The notes below the pieces were generated by a model. The model worked only from the letters and a program-made list of their open reading frames with translations, was not told the DNA's origin and did not search any database. This document shows, piece after piece, positions 33,146 to 42,042 of a stretch of DNA of 64,000 nucleotides. This DNA comes from Pseudoxanthomonas sp. CF385 (GTDB lineage Bacteria; Pseudomonadota; Gammaproteobacteria; Xanthomonadales; Xanthomonadaceae): contig NZ_FNKZ01000001.1 of assembly GCF_900104255.1 (NCBI RefSeq), positions 1,518,001-1,582,000 of the forward strand. The letters run 5' to 3'. Within the stretch, counting starts at the first letter, position 1; every line of letters starts with the position of its first letter. The translations under genes and the position numbers were made by a program.

Positions 33146-35122
33146 TCAGGGCTTGGCCGGCGCCGCCGCAGCGGCGGGCGCGGTGGCCGGCCATCCGCAG
33201 GTCTGGCCTTCGTTCTGCTGCTTCAGCCAGTCCTGCAGCGGAGCGAAGTACTCCAGCACCGGGCCGGCGTCCATCTTCTCGCCGCCGGTGAGCTCCTTCA
33301 GCGTGGCCTGCCACGGCTGGCCGGCGCCCTTCTCGAGCATCGCCCAGAACTTCTGGCCCGCGGCCTTGTTGCCGTAGAAGCTGCAGTTGTACAGCGGGCC
33401 CTTGTAGCCGGCCGCGTCGCACAGGCCCTTGTAGAACTGGAACTGCAGCACGTGCGAGAGGAAGTAGCGCGTATACGGCGTGTTGCCCGGCACGTGGTAC
33501 TTCGCACCCGGATCGAAGAAGTCTTCGCCGCGCGCGGTCGCAGGCGCCACGCCCTGGTACTTCGCCTTCAGGTCCCACCAGGCCTTGTTGTAGTCGGCCG
33601 GCTTGATCGAACCGTCGAACACGCCCCAGCGCCAGCGGTCGATCATCAGCCCGAACGGCATGAAGGACACCTTCGCCAGCGCCATGCGCATCTGCGCATT
33701 GATCAGCGCTTCGTTGGTCTGCTGCTGTTCGCCGACCATGCCGATCGACTTCAGGTAATCCGGCGTCATCGCCAGCACCATCGTGTCGCCGATCGCCTCG
33801 TGGAAGCCATCGTGCGCGCCGGTCTGGAACAGCGGCGGCAGCTTGTTGTAGGCCAGGTAGTAATACACGTGGCCCAGCTCGTGGTAGATGGTGGTGAAGT
33901 CTTCCTCGTTGGGCTTGATGCACATCTTGGTGCGCACGTCGCCGGCCATGTTCATGTCCCACGCGCTGGCGTGGCAGACGACGTCACGGTCGATCGGCTT
34001 GATGAACTGGGTCTTGGTCCAGTAGCTCTCGGGCAGCTTGGGCATGCCGAGGCTGTTGTAGAAATCCTGCGCGCGCTCGGTCATCTGCTTGGCGACCTGC
34101 AGCTGCGCCTCGCGCTCGGCCTGGAAGAGCGCGTCCGTGCCCGGGCCGGGACCGGCCTTGGCCAGCGCCGCCTGGTAATCGGCCTGGTACTGCTTCTCCA
34201 GCGCGCCGGTGATGTCGAGGCTGCCGGCGCCCTTGTACGGCTCCAGCATGTCCCACAGGTTGCCCCAGTCCTGCTGCCACATGTTGCCCATCAGGTGGGC
34301 GGGCAGCAGGCCGTTGACCTGGCCCTTCTCCACGCCGTAGGTGGCCTGCAGCTTGGTGCGGGTGTAGCAGTGCAATTGCTCGTAGAGCGGCTTGACCTGG
34401 CCCCACAGGCGATCGGTTTCGGCGGCGATCTCGGCCGGCGTCATGTCGTAGCCGCTGCGCCACATTTCGCCGGTGTCGGCGAAGCCCATTTCCTTGGAGC
34501 CTTCGTTCACCAGTTCGACGAAGCGCGTGTAGTCCTTGCGCATCGGCTGGGCGATCGTGTGCCAACCCTGCCAGGCATCGAGCTGCGCGTCGTAGTCGCG
34601 GCTGCTGCGCAGCACGTCCTCGAGTTCGCCCAGCTGGCGGCACTTCTTTGCCTCTCCCTCACCCGTGCAGTACTCGCCTGCGCCATAGGCGCCTTCCATC
34701 TTGGTGGCGATCTGGGTCAGCTCGGCCAGCTTGGCCGGATCCTTCGGCGCGGGCATCGCGGTGGCCAGCTTCAGCAGCTGGATGGCGCGGGCCGTCTCCG
34801 GCGACATCTTCTGGCCTTCGAACTTCTTCGCCTGCTCGATCCAGGTGTTGAGCTGGGTCAGGTAACGTTCGTTGCCCTTGGCGGCCAGCAGCTGGCTGTC
34901 GTCGTTGATGTAGGTGCTCGACAGCCACTGGGCGGCGGTGAGCTCCGGGTACATCTTCTTGAACTCGTCGTTGACGCGCGCGATGAACTGGTCGGCGGTC
35001 TCGCCCTGCGGCGCGGCGGGTGCGGCGGTCGTATCCGCGGCGGGTTCGTCCTTCTTGCAGGCGGCGAGCGTGGCGACGCCGGCGCCGATGGCGAGGGCGA
35101 GCAGGAGGTGACGGTGCTTCAC
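33146..35122 (-). CDS. M2-family peptidyl-dipeptidase (ACE-like) lipoprotein
   Basis: A 658-residue zinc peptidase. The lipobox is TLAAC (Cys22), so it is predicted to be a periplasmic lipoprotein. The zinc site is HELGHVYYYLAYNKLPPLF with the downstream Glu in GFHEAIGD. Other M2 landmarks are QQDWGNLWDMLEPY and RYFLSHVLQFQFYKGLC. Bacterial homologues such as XcACE release C-terminal dipeptides. The start is GTG at 35122. Substrate is not known; neighbouring genes include a secreted endopeptidase 72 bp away, which might feed it peptides. Confidence 0.93.
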   Translation of the reverse strand: MKHRHLLLALAIGAGVATLAACKKDEPAADTTAAPAAPQGETADQFIARVNDEFKKMYPELTAAQWLSSTYINDDSQLLAAKGNERYLTQLNTWIEQAKKFEGQKMSPETARAIQLLKLATAMPAPKDPAKLAELTQIATKMEGAYGAGEYCTGEGEAKKCRQLGELEDVLRSSRDYDAQLDAWQGWHTIAQPMRKDYTRFVELVNEGSKEMGFADTGEMWRSGYDMTPAEIAAETDRLWGQVKPLYEQLHCYTRTKLQATYGVEKGQVNGLLPAHLMGNMWQQDWGNLWDMLEPYKGAGSLDITGALEKQYQADYQAALAKAGPGPGTDALFQAEREAQLQVAKQMTERAQDFYNSLGMPKLPESYWTKTQFIKPIDRDVVCHASAWDMNMAGDVRTKMCIKPNEEDFTTIYHELGHVYYYLAYNKLPPLFQTGAHDGFHEAIGDTMVLAMTPDYLKSIGMVGEQQQTNEALINAQMRMALAKVSFMPFGLMIDRWRWGVFDGSIKPADYNKAWWDLKAKYQGVAPATARGEDFFDPGAKYHVPGNTPYTRYFLSHVLQFQFYKGLCDAAGYKGPLYNCSFYGNKAAGQKFWAMLEKGAGQPWQATLKELTGGEKMDAGPVLEYFAPLQDWLKQQNEGQTCGWPATAPAAAAAPAKP

Positions 35123-35223
35123 GGGACGTCCTTCGGGGTGCGGCTGGCACGGGAACCCGAAGGGTAGTGAGACGCGGAGGGGGCGGCAAGTCCGACGTCA
35201 CGCCGCCTTGCGGGAAGGTGCTG

Positions 35224-35556
35224 TCAGCGGTGCGGCAGGCCCCGATCCTTCAGGAACGCGCGGGCGTCGTCGGCGTCGTGTTCGAACCGCGCCCACGGGA
35301 ATGGCGGGCGCCGCGACAGATCGCGCGCCGCAGCGCGCCCGGGTGTCACCGCCGGGTCAGCGGAAGGGTAGCCCGCGCTGCTGCAGGAACGCGCGGGCGT
35401 CGTCGGCGTCGTGTTCGAACCGCGCCCACGGGAATGGCGGGCGCCGCGACAGATCGCGCGCCGCAGCGCGCCCGGGTGTCACCGCCGGGTCAGCGGAAGG
35501 GTAGCCCGCGCTGCTGCAGGAACGCGCGGGCGTCGTCGGCGTCGTGTTCGAACCAC
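35224..35556. repeat. three tandem copies of a 133-bp unit at a gene 3' end
   Basis: Units start at 35224, 35357 and 35490, each with a TCA that is a minus-strand stop codon, exactly 133 bp apart. The second and third copies are identical up to about 35556, where unique gene sequence begins. The first copy differs only in about 20 bases (35231-35252), changing LQQRGLPFR to LKDRGLPHR. Each unit encodes the end FEHDADDARAFL...RGLP-R. The period is not a multiple of three. No other gene is in 35123-35489. Confidence 0.92.
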
Positions 35557-35975
35557 GCCTGTGTCGACCCCAGCCGGTACGTGTACCCCCAGGCATCCAT
35601 GTCGGCCATCAGCCGTTCGCGCCCCACGCCGGGTAGCGCATCGGCCAGGATGATCTGCAGGCAGCAGGTGGCGTCTTCCTCGATCACCGAGTCGGTGGCG
35701 TCGGTGTGCACCTGCGCGCGGCGCTCATCCGGCAGCACGATCAGGTGGCAGGCTTCGTGCAGCATCGAGTGCACGGGCGTGTCGTCGCGCACGTAGACGT
35801 TGTGGGCGATCACGCCGGCCTCCGGTTCGCCCCAGAAACTGCCGGGGATCGGTGCGCCCGGGTCCACGTGGTGCAGGACCAGGCCATACCCGGCCAGCAG
35901 CGAGGCCGCGTCCGCGAAGGGCAGGCGGCCGACCCGCATCACGGAGGCTTCGGCGTCGGTCAGGGGCGCGTCCAT
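35490..35975 (-). CDS. unknown protein with an HExxH zinc-peptidase motif
   Basis: A 161-residue soluble protein. PVHSMLHEACHLIVLPDERR carries an HExxH motif inside a helix, as in zinc peptidases such as ImmA-like proteins; a later Glu/Asp (VIEEDATCC) might be the third ligand. The remainder includes RVGRLPFADAASLLAGYG and MADMDAWGYTYRLG. The ATG at 35975 is preferred; a GTG at 35984 would add three residues. The C-terminal end lies in the 133-bp repeat array. It starts 40 bp after minE on the same strand and may be cotranscribed. Family not recognised. Confidence 0.75.
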   Translation of the reverse strand: MDAPLTDAEASVMRVGRLPFADAASLLAGYGLVLHHVDPGAPIPGSFWGEPEAGVIAHNVYVRDDTPVHSMLHEACHLIVLPDERRAQVHTDATDSVIEEDATCCLQIILADALPGVGRERLMADMDAWGYTYRLGSTQAWFEHDADDARAFLQQRGLPFR

Positions 35976-36014
35976 CGGGAACACGGGCGGAGCAGGGCGC
36001 CGCCCGTCACAGCG

Positions 36015-36269
36015 TCAGGTGTTGCCTTCCGGCAGCGCCACGGAGATGTCGAGCACGTCGTGGTCGCCGTCCTTGATCAGGTCCACCTTGACCGCGTCGA
36101 CGTCGACGTTGACGTACTTCTTGATCACTTCCAGCAGTTCGCGGCGCAGCAGCGGCAGGTAGTCGGGCGCGCCGCGCGAGCTGCGCTCCTGCGCGATGAT
36201 GATCTGCAGGCGGTTCTTCGCGGTCTCGGCGGTGTTCTTCTTCGCCTTGAGGAAATCGAACAGGCCCAT
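36015..36269 (-). CDS. minE: cell division topological specificity factor MinE
   Basis: An 84-residue MinE. The N-terminal anti-MinCD region is [20 protein letters not shown] with [10 protein letters not shown], and the C-terminal topological domain is [20 protein letters not shown]. MinE stimulates MinD ATPase and drives its pole-to-pole oscillation. The ATG at 36269 has GGAGG six bases upstream; a TTG at 36275 would add two residues. It follows minD by 2 bp, in the usual C-D-E order. Confidence 0.97.
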   Translation of the reverse strand: MGLFDFLKAKKNTAETAKNRLQIIIAQERSSRGAPDYLPLLRRELLEVIKKYVNVDVDAVKVDLIKDGDHDVLDISVALPEGNT

Positions 36270-36271
36270 GC

Positions 36272-37081
36272 TCAACCTCCGAACAACTTGCTGAAGAAAC
36301 CCTTCTTCTCCAGGGTGGTGAAGCGCAGCGGGCGGTCTTCGCCCAGCAGGCGCGCAACGGTGTCGTCATAGGCCTGGCCGGCCGGCGATTCCAGGTCGAG
36401 GATGACCGGTTCGCCCTTGTTGGAGGCGTTCAGCACGTCGCCGGACTCCGGGATCACGCCGAGCGTCTTCAGGCCCAGCACGTCCTCCACGTCCTTGATG
36501 CTGAGCATCTCGCCGCCTTCGACGCGCGCGGGGTTGTAGCGGGTCAGCAGCAGGTTGGCCTTCAGCGGCTCGCCGTTCTCGGCGCGGCGGGTCTTGGAAT
36601 CCAGCAGGCCCAGGATGCGGTCGGAGTCGCGCACGGAGGAGACTTCCGGGTTGACCACCACGATGGCCTGGTCGGCGAAGTACATCGCCAGGAAGGCGCC
36701 CTTCTCGATGCCGGCGGGCGAATCGCACACGACGAACTCGAAGCCGTCGTCGGACAGGTCCTTCAGCACTTTTTCCACGCCTTCTTTCGTCAGCGCGTCC
36801 TTGTCGCGCGTCTGCGAGGCGGCCAGCACGTACAGCGTCTCGAAGCGCTTGTCCTTGATGAGGGCCTGCTTCAGCGTGGCCTCGCCCTGGGTGACGTTGA
36901 CGAAGTCGTACACCACGCGGCGCTCGCAGCCCATGATGAGATCGAGGTTGCGCAGGCCGACGTCGAAGTCGATGACCGCGACCTTCTTGCCGCGACGCGC
37001 CAGTCCGCAGGCGATGCTCGCGCTGGTGGTGGTCTTGCCGACGCCGCCCTTGCCGGACGTGACTACGATGATTTCAGCCAA
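36272..37081 (-). CDS. minD: septum site-determining ATPase MinD
   Basis: A 269-residue ParA/MinD ATPase with deviant Walker [14 protein letters not shown] near the N-terminus, [16 protein letters not shown] (switch I region), and [15 protein letters not shown] (Walker B-like). The amphipathic membrane-targeting sequence is the C-terminal [13 protein letters not shown]. The start codon is TTG at 37081 with AAGGAG seven bases upstream, giving [16 protein letters not shown]. It recruits MinC to the membrane to block polar division. Confidence 0.97.
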   Translation of the reverse strand: MAEIIVVTSGKGGVGKTTTSASIACGLARRGKKVAVIDFDVGLRNLDLIMGCERRVVYDFVNVTQGEATLKQALIKDKRFETLYVLAASQTRDKDALTKEGVEKVLKDLSDDGFEFVVCDSPAGIEKGAFLAMYFADQAIVVVNPEVSSVRDSDRILGLLDSKTRRAENGEPLKANLLLTRYNPARVEGGEMLSIKDVEDVLGLKTLGVIPESGDVLNASNKGEPVILDLESPAGQAYDDTVARLLGEDRPLRFTTLEKKGFFSKLFGG

Positions 37082-37124
37082 TGGTGTTCTCCTTGGTCGT
37101 TCTTATGTGCGTGGGCGTCGCGCA

Positions 37125-37901
37125 TCAGTCCTGCGCGACGATCTTGAGTTGGTCCTGGTCCAGCCAGATCTGCACGGCCTTGCCACGCAGTTCCTTGGGT
37201 ACTTCCTCCATCACCTTGTAGTGGCCGGCGACGGCGACCAGTTCGGCATGGAATTCACGGCAGAAGATGCGCGCATCGGCGTTGCCGCGCGCGCCGGCGA
37301 GGGCGCGGCCGCGCAGCGCGCCGTAGATATGGATGGAGCCGTCGGAGATGACCTCCGCGCCGGCGCCGACGGTGCTGAGCACGGTCAGGTCCCGGTTCTC
37401 GGCGTACAGCTGCTGGCCCGAGCGGACCGGCGTCTTCTGGACCAGGCCCGGCTTGGTCTCGACCGCCTTGGCGGCAGGCGCGGCCTTCGCCGGCGCGGGC
37501 TCGGCGGCGGCCGGTCGCGGGGGCGCGGCAGACGCGGGCGCTGGCGAGCCGGATTCGTACTGCGCGCGGAACTTGGCCAGCAGCGGCAGGCCGAGCTGCT
37601 CGGCGAGCACCTCGGTCTCACGCGAACCATACGCCAGCGCCACCGGAAGCACTCCGGCGCCGCGCAGGCCATCGATCAGCGACTGCGCCGTCGCCGTGTC
37701 GGGCATGCGCGCCAGGCCGCCGAAGTCGACGATGACGGCCGCACGGCCGAACAGCTTCGGCGCGCGCTCGACGCGCTCGCGCATCTCGCGGACGAGCTGG
37801 TCGACATCGAGGGTGCGGATGCGGAGGTTGGCGATGCCCACCTGGCCGATCTTCAGTTCGCCGGCCTGTTCGTAGTCCATATGCGTCCGGGTCACGCTCA
37901 T
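37125..37901 (-). CDS. minC: septum site-determining protein MinC
   Basis: A 258-residue FtsZ-inhibitor. The N-terminal domain (AGELKIGQVGIANLRIRTLD to about residue 115) binds FtsZ, followed by an Ala/Pro-rich linker (SGSPAPASAAPPRPAAAEPA) and the C-terminal beta-helix (VRSGQQLYAENRDLTVLSTV onward) with the MinD-binding GALRGRALAGARG. The ATG at 37901 overlaps the stop of a GNAT gene (ATGA), so translation is coupled to it. Confidence 0.96.
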   Translation of the reverse strand: MSVTRTHMDYEQAGELKIGQVGIANLRIRTLDVDQLVREMRERVERAPKLFGRAAVIVDFGGLARMPDTATAQSLIDGLRGAGVLPVALAYGSRETEVLAEQLGLPLLAKFRAQYESGSPAPASAAPPRPAAAEPAPAKAAPAAKAVETKPGLVQKTPVRSGQQLYAENRDLTVLSTVGAGAEVISDGSIHIYGALRGRALAGARGNADARIFCREFHAELVAVAGHYKVMEEVPKELRGKAVQIWLDQDQLKIVAQD

Positions 37902-38494
37902 GTTCCCGTCGGGCGCTGTGCGCCTGCGTCCGCCAGCAGGCGCGTGCGGGTCCAGGGGGTGTCCGGCAGGGCATCGCGGTAGGTGTCGCGCACCCAGGGA
38001 TAGCTGCACAGTTCCTTCATGAGCATGCTCGCGCGGACGTTCGCTTCGGCCATCACGTGCTGACCGACTTCGCGGAAACCGAAGCTGCCATGGAACAGCA
38101 GGGCCGGATCGGCCCCGTGGTCGAGGAAGACCTCGCACGCCAGCTGCGGGTAGCGCAGTTCGGCGAAGCTCTGGACATCGGCATAGAAGGCGCGGCCCAC
38201 GCCGCCGCCACGCCGGCGGCTGGCGACCACGATGCGGTCGATGTAGAAGAACTGCGGATAGCGCTCGCCGAACCAGGCAAAGTTGCTGCTGTCGTGCCCG
38301 GCGCTCGAGCCGAAGCCGACGAGGAAACCGGCGAGGTTGCCGTCGCGCTCGGCGACGCGGAAATACTCGGCCGTCTCGTAGAAGCGACGGACCTTCGCCG
38401 AATCCAGCGGCAGGATGGCCAGTCCGGCATTGTTGTTGAGGGCTAGGACGGAATCCAGCTCGTGCTCGCGCACGTCGCGGATGACGATCGACAT
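37898..38494 (-). CDS. GNAT-family N-acetyltransferase, coupled to minC
   Basis: A 198-residue acetyltransferase. The acetyl-CoA loop is [19 protein letters not shown] (the R/Q-x-x-G-x-G/A motif) and motif B includes LACEVFLDHGADPALLFHGSFGFREVG. The N-terminus IRDVREHELDSVLALNN is typical. Its stop overlaps the minC start, so a cotranscribed group GNAT-minC-minD-minE is expected. The substrate is unknown; a link with division is suggested only by position. Confidence 0.9.
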   Translation of the reverse strand: MSIVIRDVREHELDSVLALNNNAGLAILPLDSAKVRRFYETAEYFRVAERDGNLAGFLVGFGSSAGHDSSNFAWFGERYPQFFYIDRIVVASRRRGGGVGRAFYADVQSFAELRYPQLACEVFLDHGADPALLFHGSFGFREVGQHVMAEANVRASMLMKELCSYPWVRDTYRDALPDTPWTRTRLLADAGAQRPTGT

Positions 38495-38676
38495 TACCTG
38501 ACTCCGTACGGGTCTTGCGGGGTGGCACGCGGCCAAGCGGGGATTATCGCATGGTGGCCCCGAAGCCGGCGAGGCAGCGGGTGAGCGGGGCATGAACCCG
38601 GCAGATGCACGCGCGCCGCGGCCGCCATGACTTTAGTTGGGGCATGGCCGCCGGGGATTCCGCCTACTATGCCCGG

Positions 38677-39918
38677 ATGTTGGGACGACTCAGCCATACC
38701 CGCCTGCTGCGTGCCGCCGGCCTCTACACATGGGCCCTGGTGGGGATTCCCATCATCCTGAATGTGTGGGTGTTGCCGCCGTCCAGCGGGACCGACGGGC
38801 AGGGCGTGAACCTGCCGCTGACCGCGCTGAGCTACTTCGCGTTCGGTGCGGTGTACTGGCTGGCGACCCGGGCACTGGACGGGCGCCGGGACAGCCTGCC
38901 GGTGGCCTGGAACGTCCCGTTGGCCATGGTGCTGACGGCGACATCCATCGGGGTGGGCTTCTATACCCAGACCGGCCTGGGGGCCGTGCTGCTGCTGATC
39001 ATGGCCGGCGTGCTGCCCTGGCTGCTGGAGTTGCGCTTCGCCGTGGCCTGGTTGCTGGCGGCCCACGTGCTGCTCGTGCCGTCGTTCATGGCGCGCGACG
39101 ATTTCAACTTCTGGGAAGCCCTGTTCCAGTCGATGTTCTACGTGGGCTTCGCCGCGTTCGTGCTGATCACCACCTACGTGGCGCGCCAGCAGGCGCAGGC
39201 CCGCGAGGAACAGCGGCGGCTCAATGCGGAACTGCGCGCCACCCGGGTCCTGCTGGCCGAAAGCGCCCGCGTCAACGAGCGCACCCGCATCTCCCGCGAG
39301 CTGCACGACCTGCTGGGCCACCACCTGACCGCCCTCAGCCTGAACCTCGAGGTGGCTGGCCACATCACCGAAGGACGGGCACAGGAGCACGTCCGCCAGG
39401 CCCATACGCTGGCCCGCCTGCTCCTGACCGACGTGCGCGAAGCGGTCAGCCAGCTGCGCGACAGCGGGGCCATCGACCTGGGTGCTGCGCTGGTGCCGCT
39501 GGCCGAGAAGGTCCCGTCGCTGTCCATCCACATGGACATCGAGGAGCCGCTGACCCTGGAAGACCCGCATCGCGCCCACGTGTTGCTGCGATGCACCCAG
39601 GAAATCATCACCAATGCCGTACGCCATGCCGCGGCGCGGAACCTCTGGCTGCACTGCCGACGGGACGGGGCCCGGATACTGATCGATGCGCGCGACGATG
39701 GCGCCGGCAGCCCGCAGGTGGTCGCCGGCAACGGCCTGACCGGCATGCGCGAGCGCCTGGTCCAGTACGGCGGTGAGCTGCGCATCGAGACCCAGCCGGG
39801 GCAGGGCTTCTGCCTGCATATCGCCTTGCCCGTCAGCGAAGCCCCGCCGGCCCTCGCGCCGCTTCCCGTTTCCCCACCCGAACCCACACCCGAGCTCAGC
39901 TCAGGAGGAACCCTGTGA
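38677..39918 (+). CDS. membrane sensor histidine kinase, NarL/DesK type
   Basis: A 413-residue kinase with about six N-terminal membrane segments (LYTWALVGIPIILNVWVL, LTALSYFAFGAVYWLATRAL, VPLAMVLTATSIGVGFY, AVLLLIMAGVLPWLLELRFA, WLLAAHVLLVPSFM, FYVGFAAFVLITTYVA), a coiled-coil linker and the HisKA_3 block ERTRISRELHDLLGHHLTAL. ATP-binding motifs are QEIITNAVRHA and GNGLTGMRERL. The start is uncertain: ATGs at 38644 and 38677 are in frame, and 38677 puts the first TM near the N-terminus. It is coupled to the next gene by GTGA overlap. The signal may be a membrane property, as in DesK. Confidence 0.9.
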   Translation: MLGRLSHTRLLRAAGLYTWALVGIPIILNVWVLPPSSGTDGQGVNLPLTALSYFAFGAVYWLATRALDGRRDSLPVAWNVPLAMVLTATSIGVGFYTQTGLGAVLLLIMAGVLPWLLELRFAVAWLLAAHVLLVPSFMARDDFNFWEALFQSMFYVGFAAFVLITTYVARQQAQAREEQRRLNAELRATRVLLAESARVNERTRISRELHDLLGHHLTALSLNLEVAGHITEGRAQEHVRQAHTLARLLLTDVREAVSQLRDSGAIDLGAALVPLAEKVPSLSIHMDIEEPLTLEDPHRAHVLLRCTQEIITNAVRHAAARNLWLHCRRDGARILIDARDDGAGSPQVVAGNGLTGMRERLVQYGGELRIETQPGQGFCLHIALPVSEAPPALAPLPVSPPEPTPELSSGGTL

Positions 39919-40556
39919 TCCGTGTCTGCCTGGTCGACGACCAAACCCTGGTACGCCAGGGCATCCGCTCCCTGCTGGCGCTGGACGACGGCATCGAGGT
40001 CGTGGCCGAGGCCGCGGACGGCAAGCAGGCCGTGGAGCTCGTGCCCCAGATCAAGCCCGACGTGGTGCTGATGGACATGCGGATGCCGGTGATGTCCGGC
40101 CTGGAAGCCCTGCAGGCGCTGGCGCGCTCCGGCCAGTTGCCGCCGACCATCATCCTGACCACGTTCGATGACGACCAGCTCGTGCTCGCCGGCCTGAAAG
40201 CGGGGGCCAAGGGCTACCTGCTGAAGGACGTCTCGCTGGAACAGCTGGTCGGTGCGATCCGGACCGTCGCCGACGGCGGCTCCCTCGTCCAGCCGGCAGT
40301 GACCCAGCGCCTGCTGTCGGGACTGGAACACATGCGCAACGAATTCGTCAGCCTCGACCGCCCGGATCCGCTGACCGACCGCGAGACCGAGATCCTGCGG
40401 CTGATGGCCAGCGGCTTCTCCAACAAGGAGATCGCCAACTCGCTGGGCGTGGCCGAGGGCACGATCAAGAACCACGTGTCCAACATCCTGTCGAAACTGG
40501 GCGTGCGCGACCGCACCCGGGCCGTCCTGAAGGCCTTCGAGTTGCAGCTCGTGTGA
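39915..40556 (+). CDS. NarL/FixJ-type response regulator with LuxR HTH
   Basis: A 213-residue regulator. The receiver has the phosphoacceptor in DVVLMDMRMP, acidic VCLVDDQTLV and Lys in YLLKDVSLE. The LuxR-type helix-turn-helix is LTDRETEILRLMASGFSNKE with NSLGVAEGTIKNHVSNIL. The start is GTG at 39915, overlapping the TGA of the kinase gene, with AGGAGG six bases upstream. It is the cognate partner of the upstream kinase. Its target genes are unknown. Confidence 0.95.
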   Translation: MIRVCLVDDQTLVRQGIRSLLALDDGIEVVAEAADGKQAVELVPQIKPDVVLMDMRMPVMSGLEALQALARSGQLPPTIILTTFDDDQLVLAGLKAGAKGYLLKDVSLEQLVGAIRTVADGGSLVQPAVTQRLLSGLEHMRNEFVSLDRPDPLTDRETEILRLMASGFSNKEIANSLGVAEGTIKNHVSNILSKLGVRDRTRAVLKAFELQLV

Positions 40557-40733
40557 AGGCGGCCGGATGGCCGCCGCCGACGGCCCCGACACGACGCGGC
40601 GGGGCCGCTCCATACGCCCCGGAATAGGGCTGCCAACCGGTGTCAGGTGGGCTGCCCGAAGCCCGGCAACCCTGCTAGGATGCGCGGTGCATTTTTTTCA
40701 CGGCCGTGGCACCGGCCCCCGGAGACTTCCTGA

Positions 40734-41897
40734 ATGACCCGTTTGATCGAGTTCGTGATTGCGTTGGCGCTGGTTCTGGCGCTGTTCCTGGTGATTGGCC
40801 TGGTTCTGCCGTCCTCGCGCGAGCTGCAGGAAAGCGTTGAAACCAACCGTCGCATGACCATCGTGTTCGACACGCTGAACAACGTGCGCCGACTGAAGGA
40901 CTGGAACCCGCTGATCCCGAGCGCCGCCAACGAGCTGAGCTACTCCGGTGGCGAGAATGACTCCGGCGTCGGCGCCAAGGTCGATTTCAATTCCGCCAAT
41001 GCCGCCTGGGGCCAGGGCAGCTGGGAAATCGTCGAGAGCGAGCGCCCCGCGCCGTCCGGCGGCCCCGGCAAGATCGTCTACGCGATCACCGACAAGCGCA
41101 TGGGCACCGACAAGCGCAGCGTCTTCTCGCTGGAGCCGTCGGGCAAGAACAACCGCAACGTCAAGATCACCCAGCAGTACGAAGTGAAGTACGGCTGGAA
41201 CCTGATCGGCCGCTACGCGGGCATGTACGTCAGCCGCCATGTGGGCGACAGCGTGAAGGCCGGCCTCTCCAAGCTGACCAACATGCTGGCCACCGTGCCG
41301 AACTTCGACTACCGCACCGAAGGCAGCCCGCTGACCGACCTGAAGATCGTCGACGTGCCCGCCGAGGACCTGCTGGTCGTCAACGCAGGCAACATCGACC
41401 GCACCAACGACGCGATCAAGGCGTCGATCAAGGGCAACCAGGAGTGGATCAAGCGCGTCATGGACGCCAATGGTCTGGTCGCCGCCGGTCCGGTGCGCAT
41501 CATCACCACCGACTTCGGCACCGAGAAGTACGCCTTCGACGTCGCCCAGCCGGTCCGCAAGGGCAGCGCCGCACCGAAGCCCGATGCCGCGGCCGCCGAG
41601 GGCGAAGCCCCGATCGCGGTGCCTGCCGCGCCGGTCGCCTCGACGGGCGAGCTGAAGGTCACGATCCCCTCGGGCGCGCCGGTGACGTACGTCCACGTGG
41701 ACGCGCGCAAGTCCGCCTTCGCCAGCTACACCGGCTACATGGCCGAACTCGACAACCAGCGCAATGCGTTGCGCGCCTGGGCGGTGACCGCCGGCCACGA
41801 AGTCGTGGATCGTCCGTACGAGTCGTGGAAGTCGGGCGTCGACAATTCGTTCGAAGCCGACGGCAAGTTCGACATCTACTGGGCCGTCAAGCACTAA
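40734..41897 (+). CDS. SRPBCC-family protein with C-terminal GyrI-like domain
   Basis: A 387-residue protein. An N-terminal membrane helix (LIEFVIALALVLALFLVIGLVL) is followed by a polyketide-cyclase/SRPBCC lipid-pocket domain (VFDTLNNVRRLKDWNPLIPS to GRYAGMYVSRHVGD). The C-terminal half (VDVPAEDLLVVNAGNIDRTN through AWAVTAGHEVVDRPYESW) resembles the GyrI-like small-molecule domain. An Ala/Pro-rich linker (about residues 285-305) splits that half. The ATG at 40734 and a TAGGAT at 40676 may mark the promoter. The family is unassigned; it probably binds a hydrophobic ligand at the inner-membrane periphery. Confidence 0.83.
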   Translation: MTRLIEFVIALALVLALFLVIGLVLPSSRELQESVETNRRMTIVFDTLNNVRRLKDWNPLIPSAANELSYSGGENDSGVGAKVDFNSANAAWGQGSWEIVESERPAPSGGPGKIVYAITDKRMGTDKRSVFSLEPSGKNNRNVKITQQYEVKYGWNLIGRYAGMYVSRHVGDSVKAGLSKLTNMLATVPNFDYRTEGSPLTDLKIVDVPAEDLLVVNAGNIDRTNDAIKASIKGNQEWIKRVMDANGLVAAGPVRIITTDFGTEKYAFDVAQPVRKGSAAPKPDAAAAEGEAPIAVPAAPVASTGELKVTIPSGAPVTYVHVDARKSAFASYTGYMAELDNQRNALRAWAVTAGHEVVDRPYESWKSGVDNSFEADGKFDIYWAVKH

Positions 41898-41937
41898 GCC
41901 CTCCCGGACGACCGTTCCGGATGGTCAGCTCCACGCC

Positions 41938-41962
41938 AACGCGCCGCTTCATGCGGCGCGTT
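41938..41962 (+). terminator. Rho-independent-type terminator
   Basis: A perfect 10-bp stem (41938-41947 with 41953-41962, AACGCGCCGC) with a 5-nt loop is followed by GCGTTTGC, 40 bp after the SRPBCC gene stop. Confidence 0.75.
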
Positions 41963-42042
41963 GCGTTTGCGGGGTCGCCCTGCCGCAACGGTCCGTCCGC
42001 CGCTGGCAGGATGCCCGTCCGATACCGGGGACCCCGGAGCCG

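Noticed and set aside
35224..35556. Direct repeats considered as a CRISPR array
   Set aside because: Units abut directly with no unique spacers, are 133 bp long and encode a protein C-terminus.
38592..38630. 12-codon ATG frame upstream of the NarL-type kinase
   Set aside because: Pro/Ala/Arg-only peptide, no ribosome-binding site, too short to support.
40581..40607. GGCCCC...GGGGCC inverted repeat after the LuxR-type regulator
   Set aside because: Only 7 bp with a 13-nt loop and no T run; too weak to list as a terminator.
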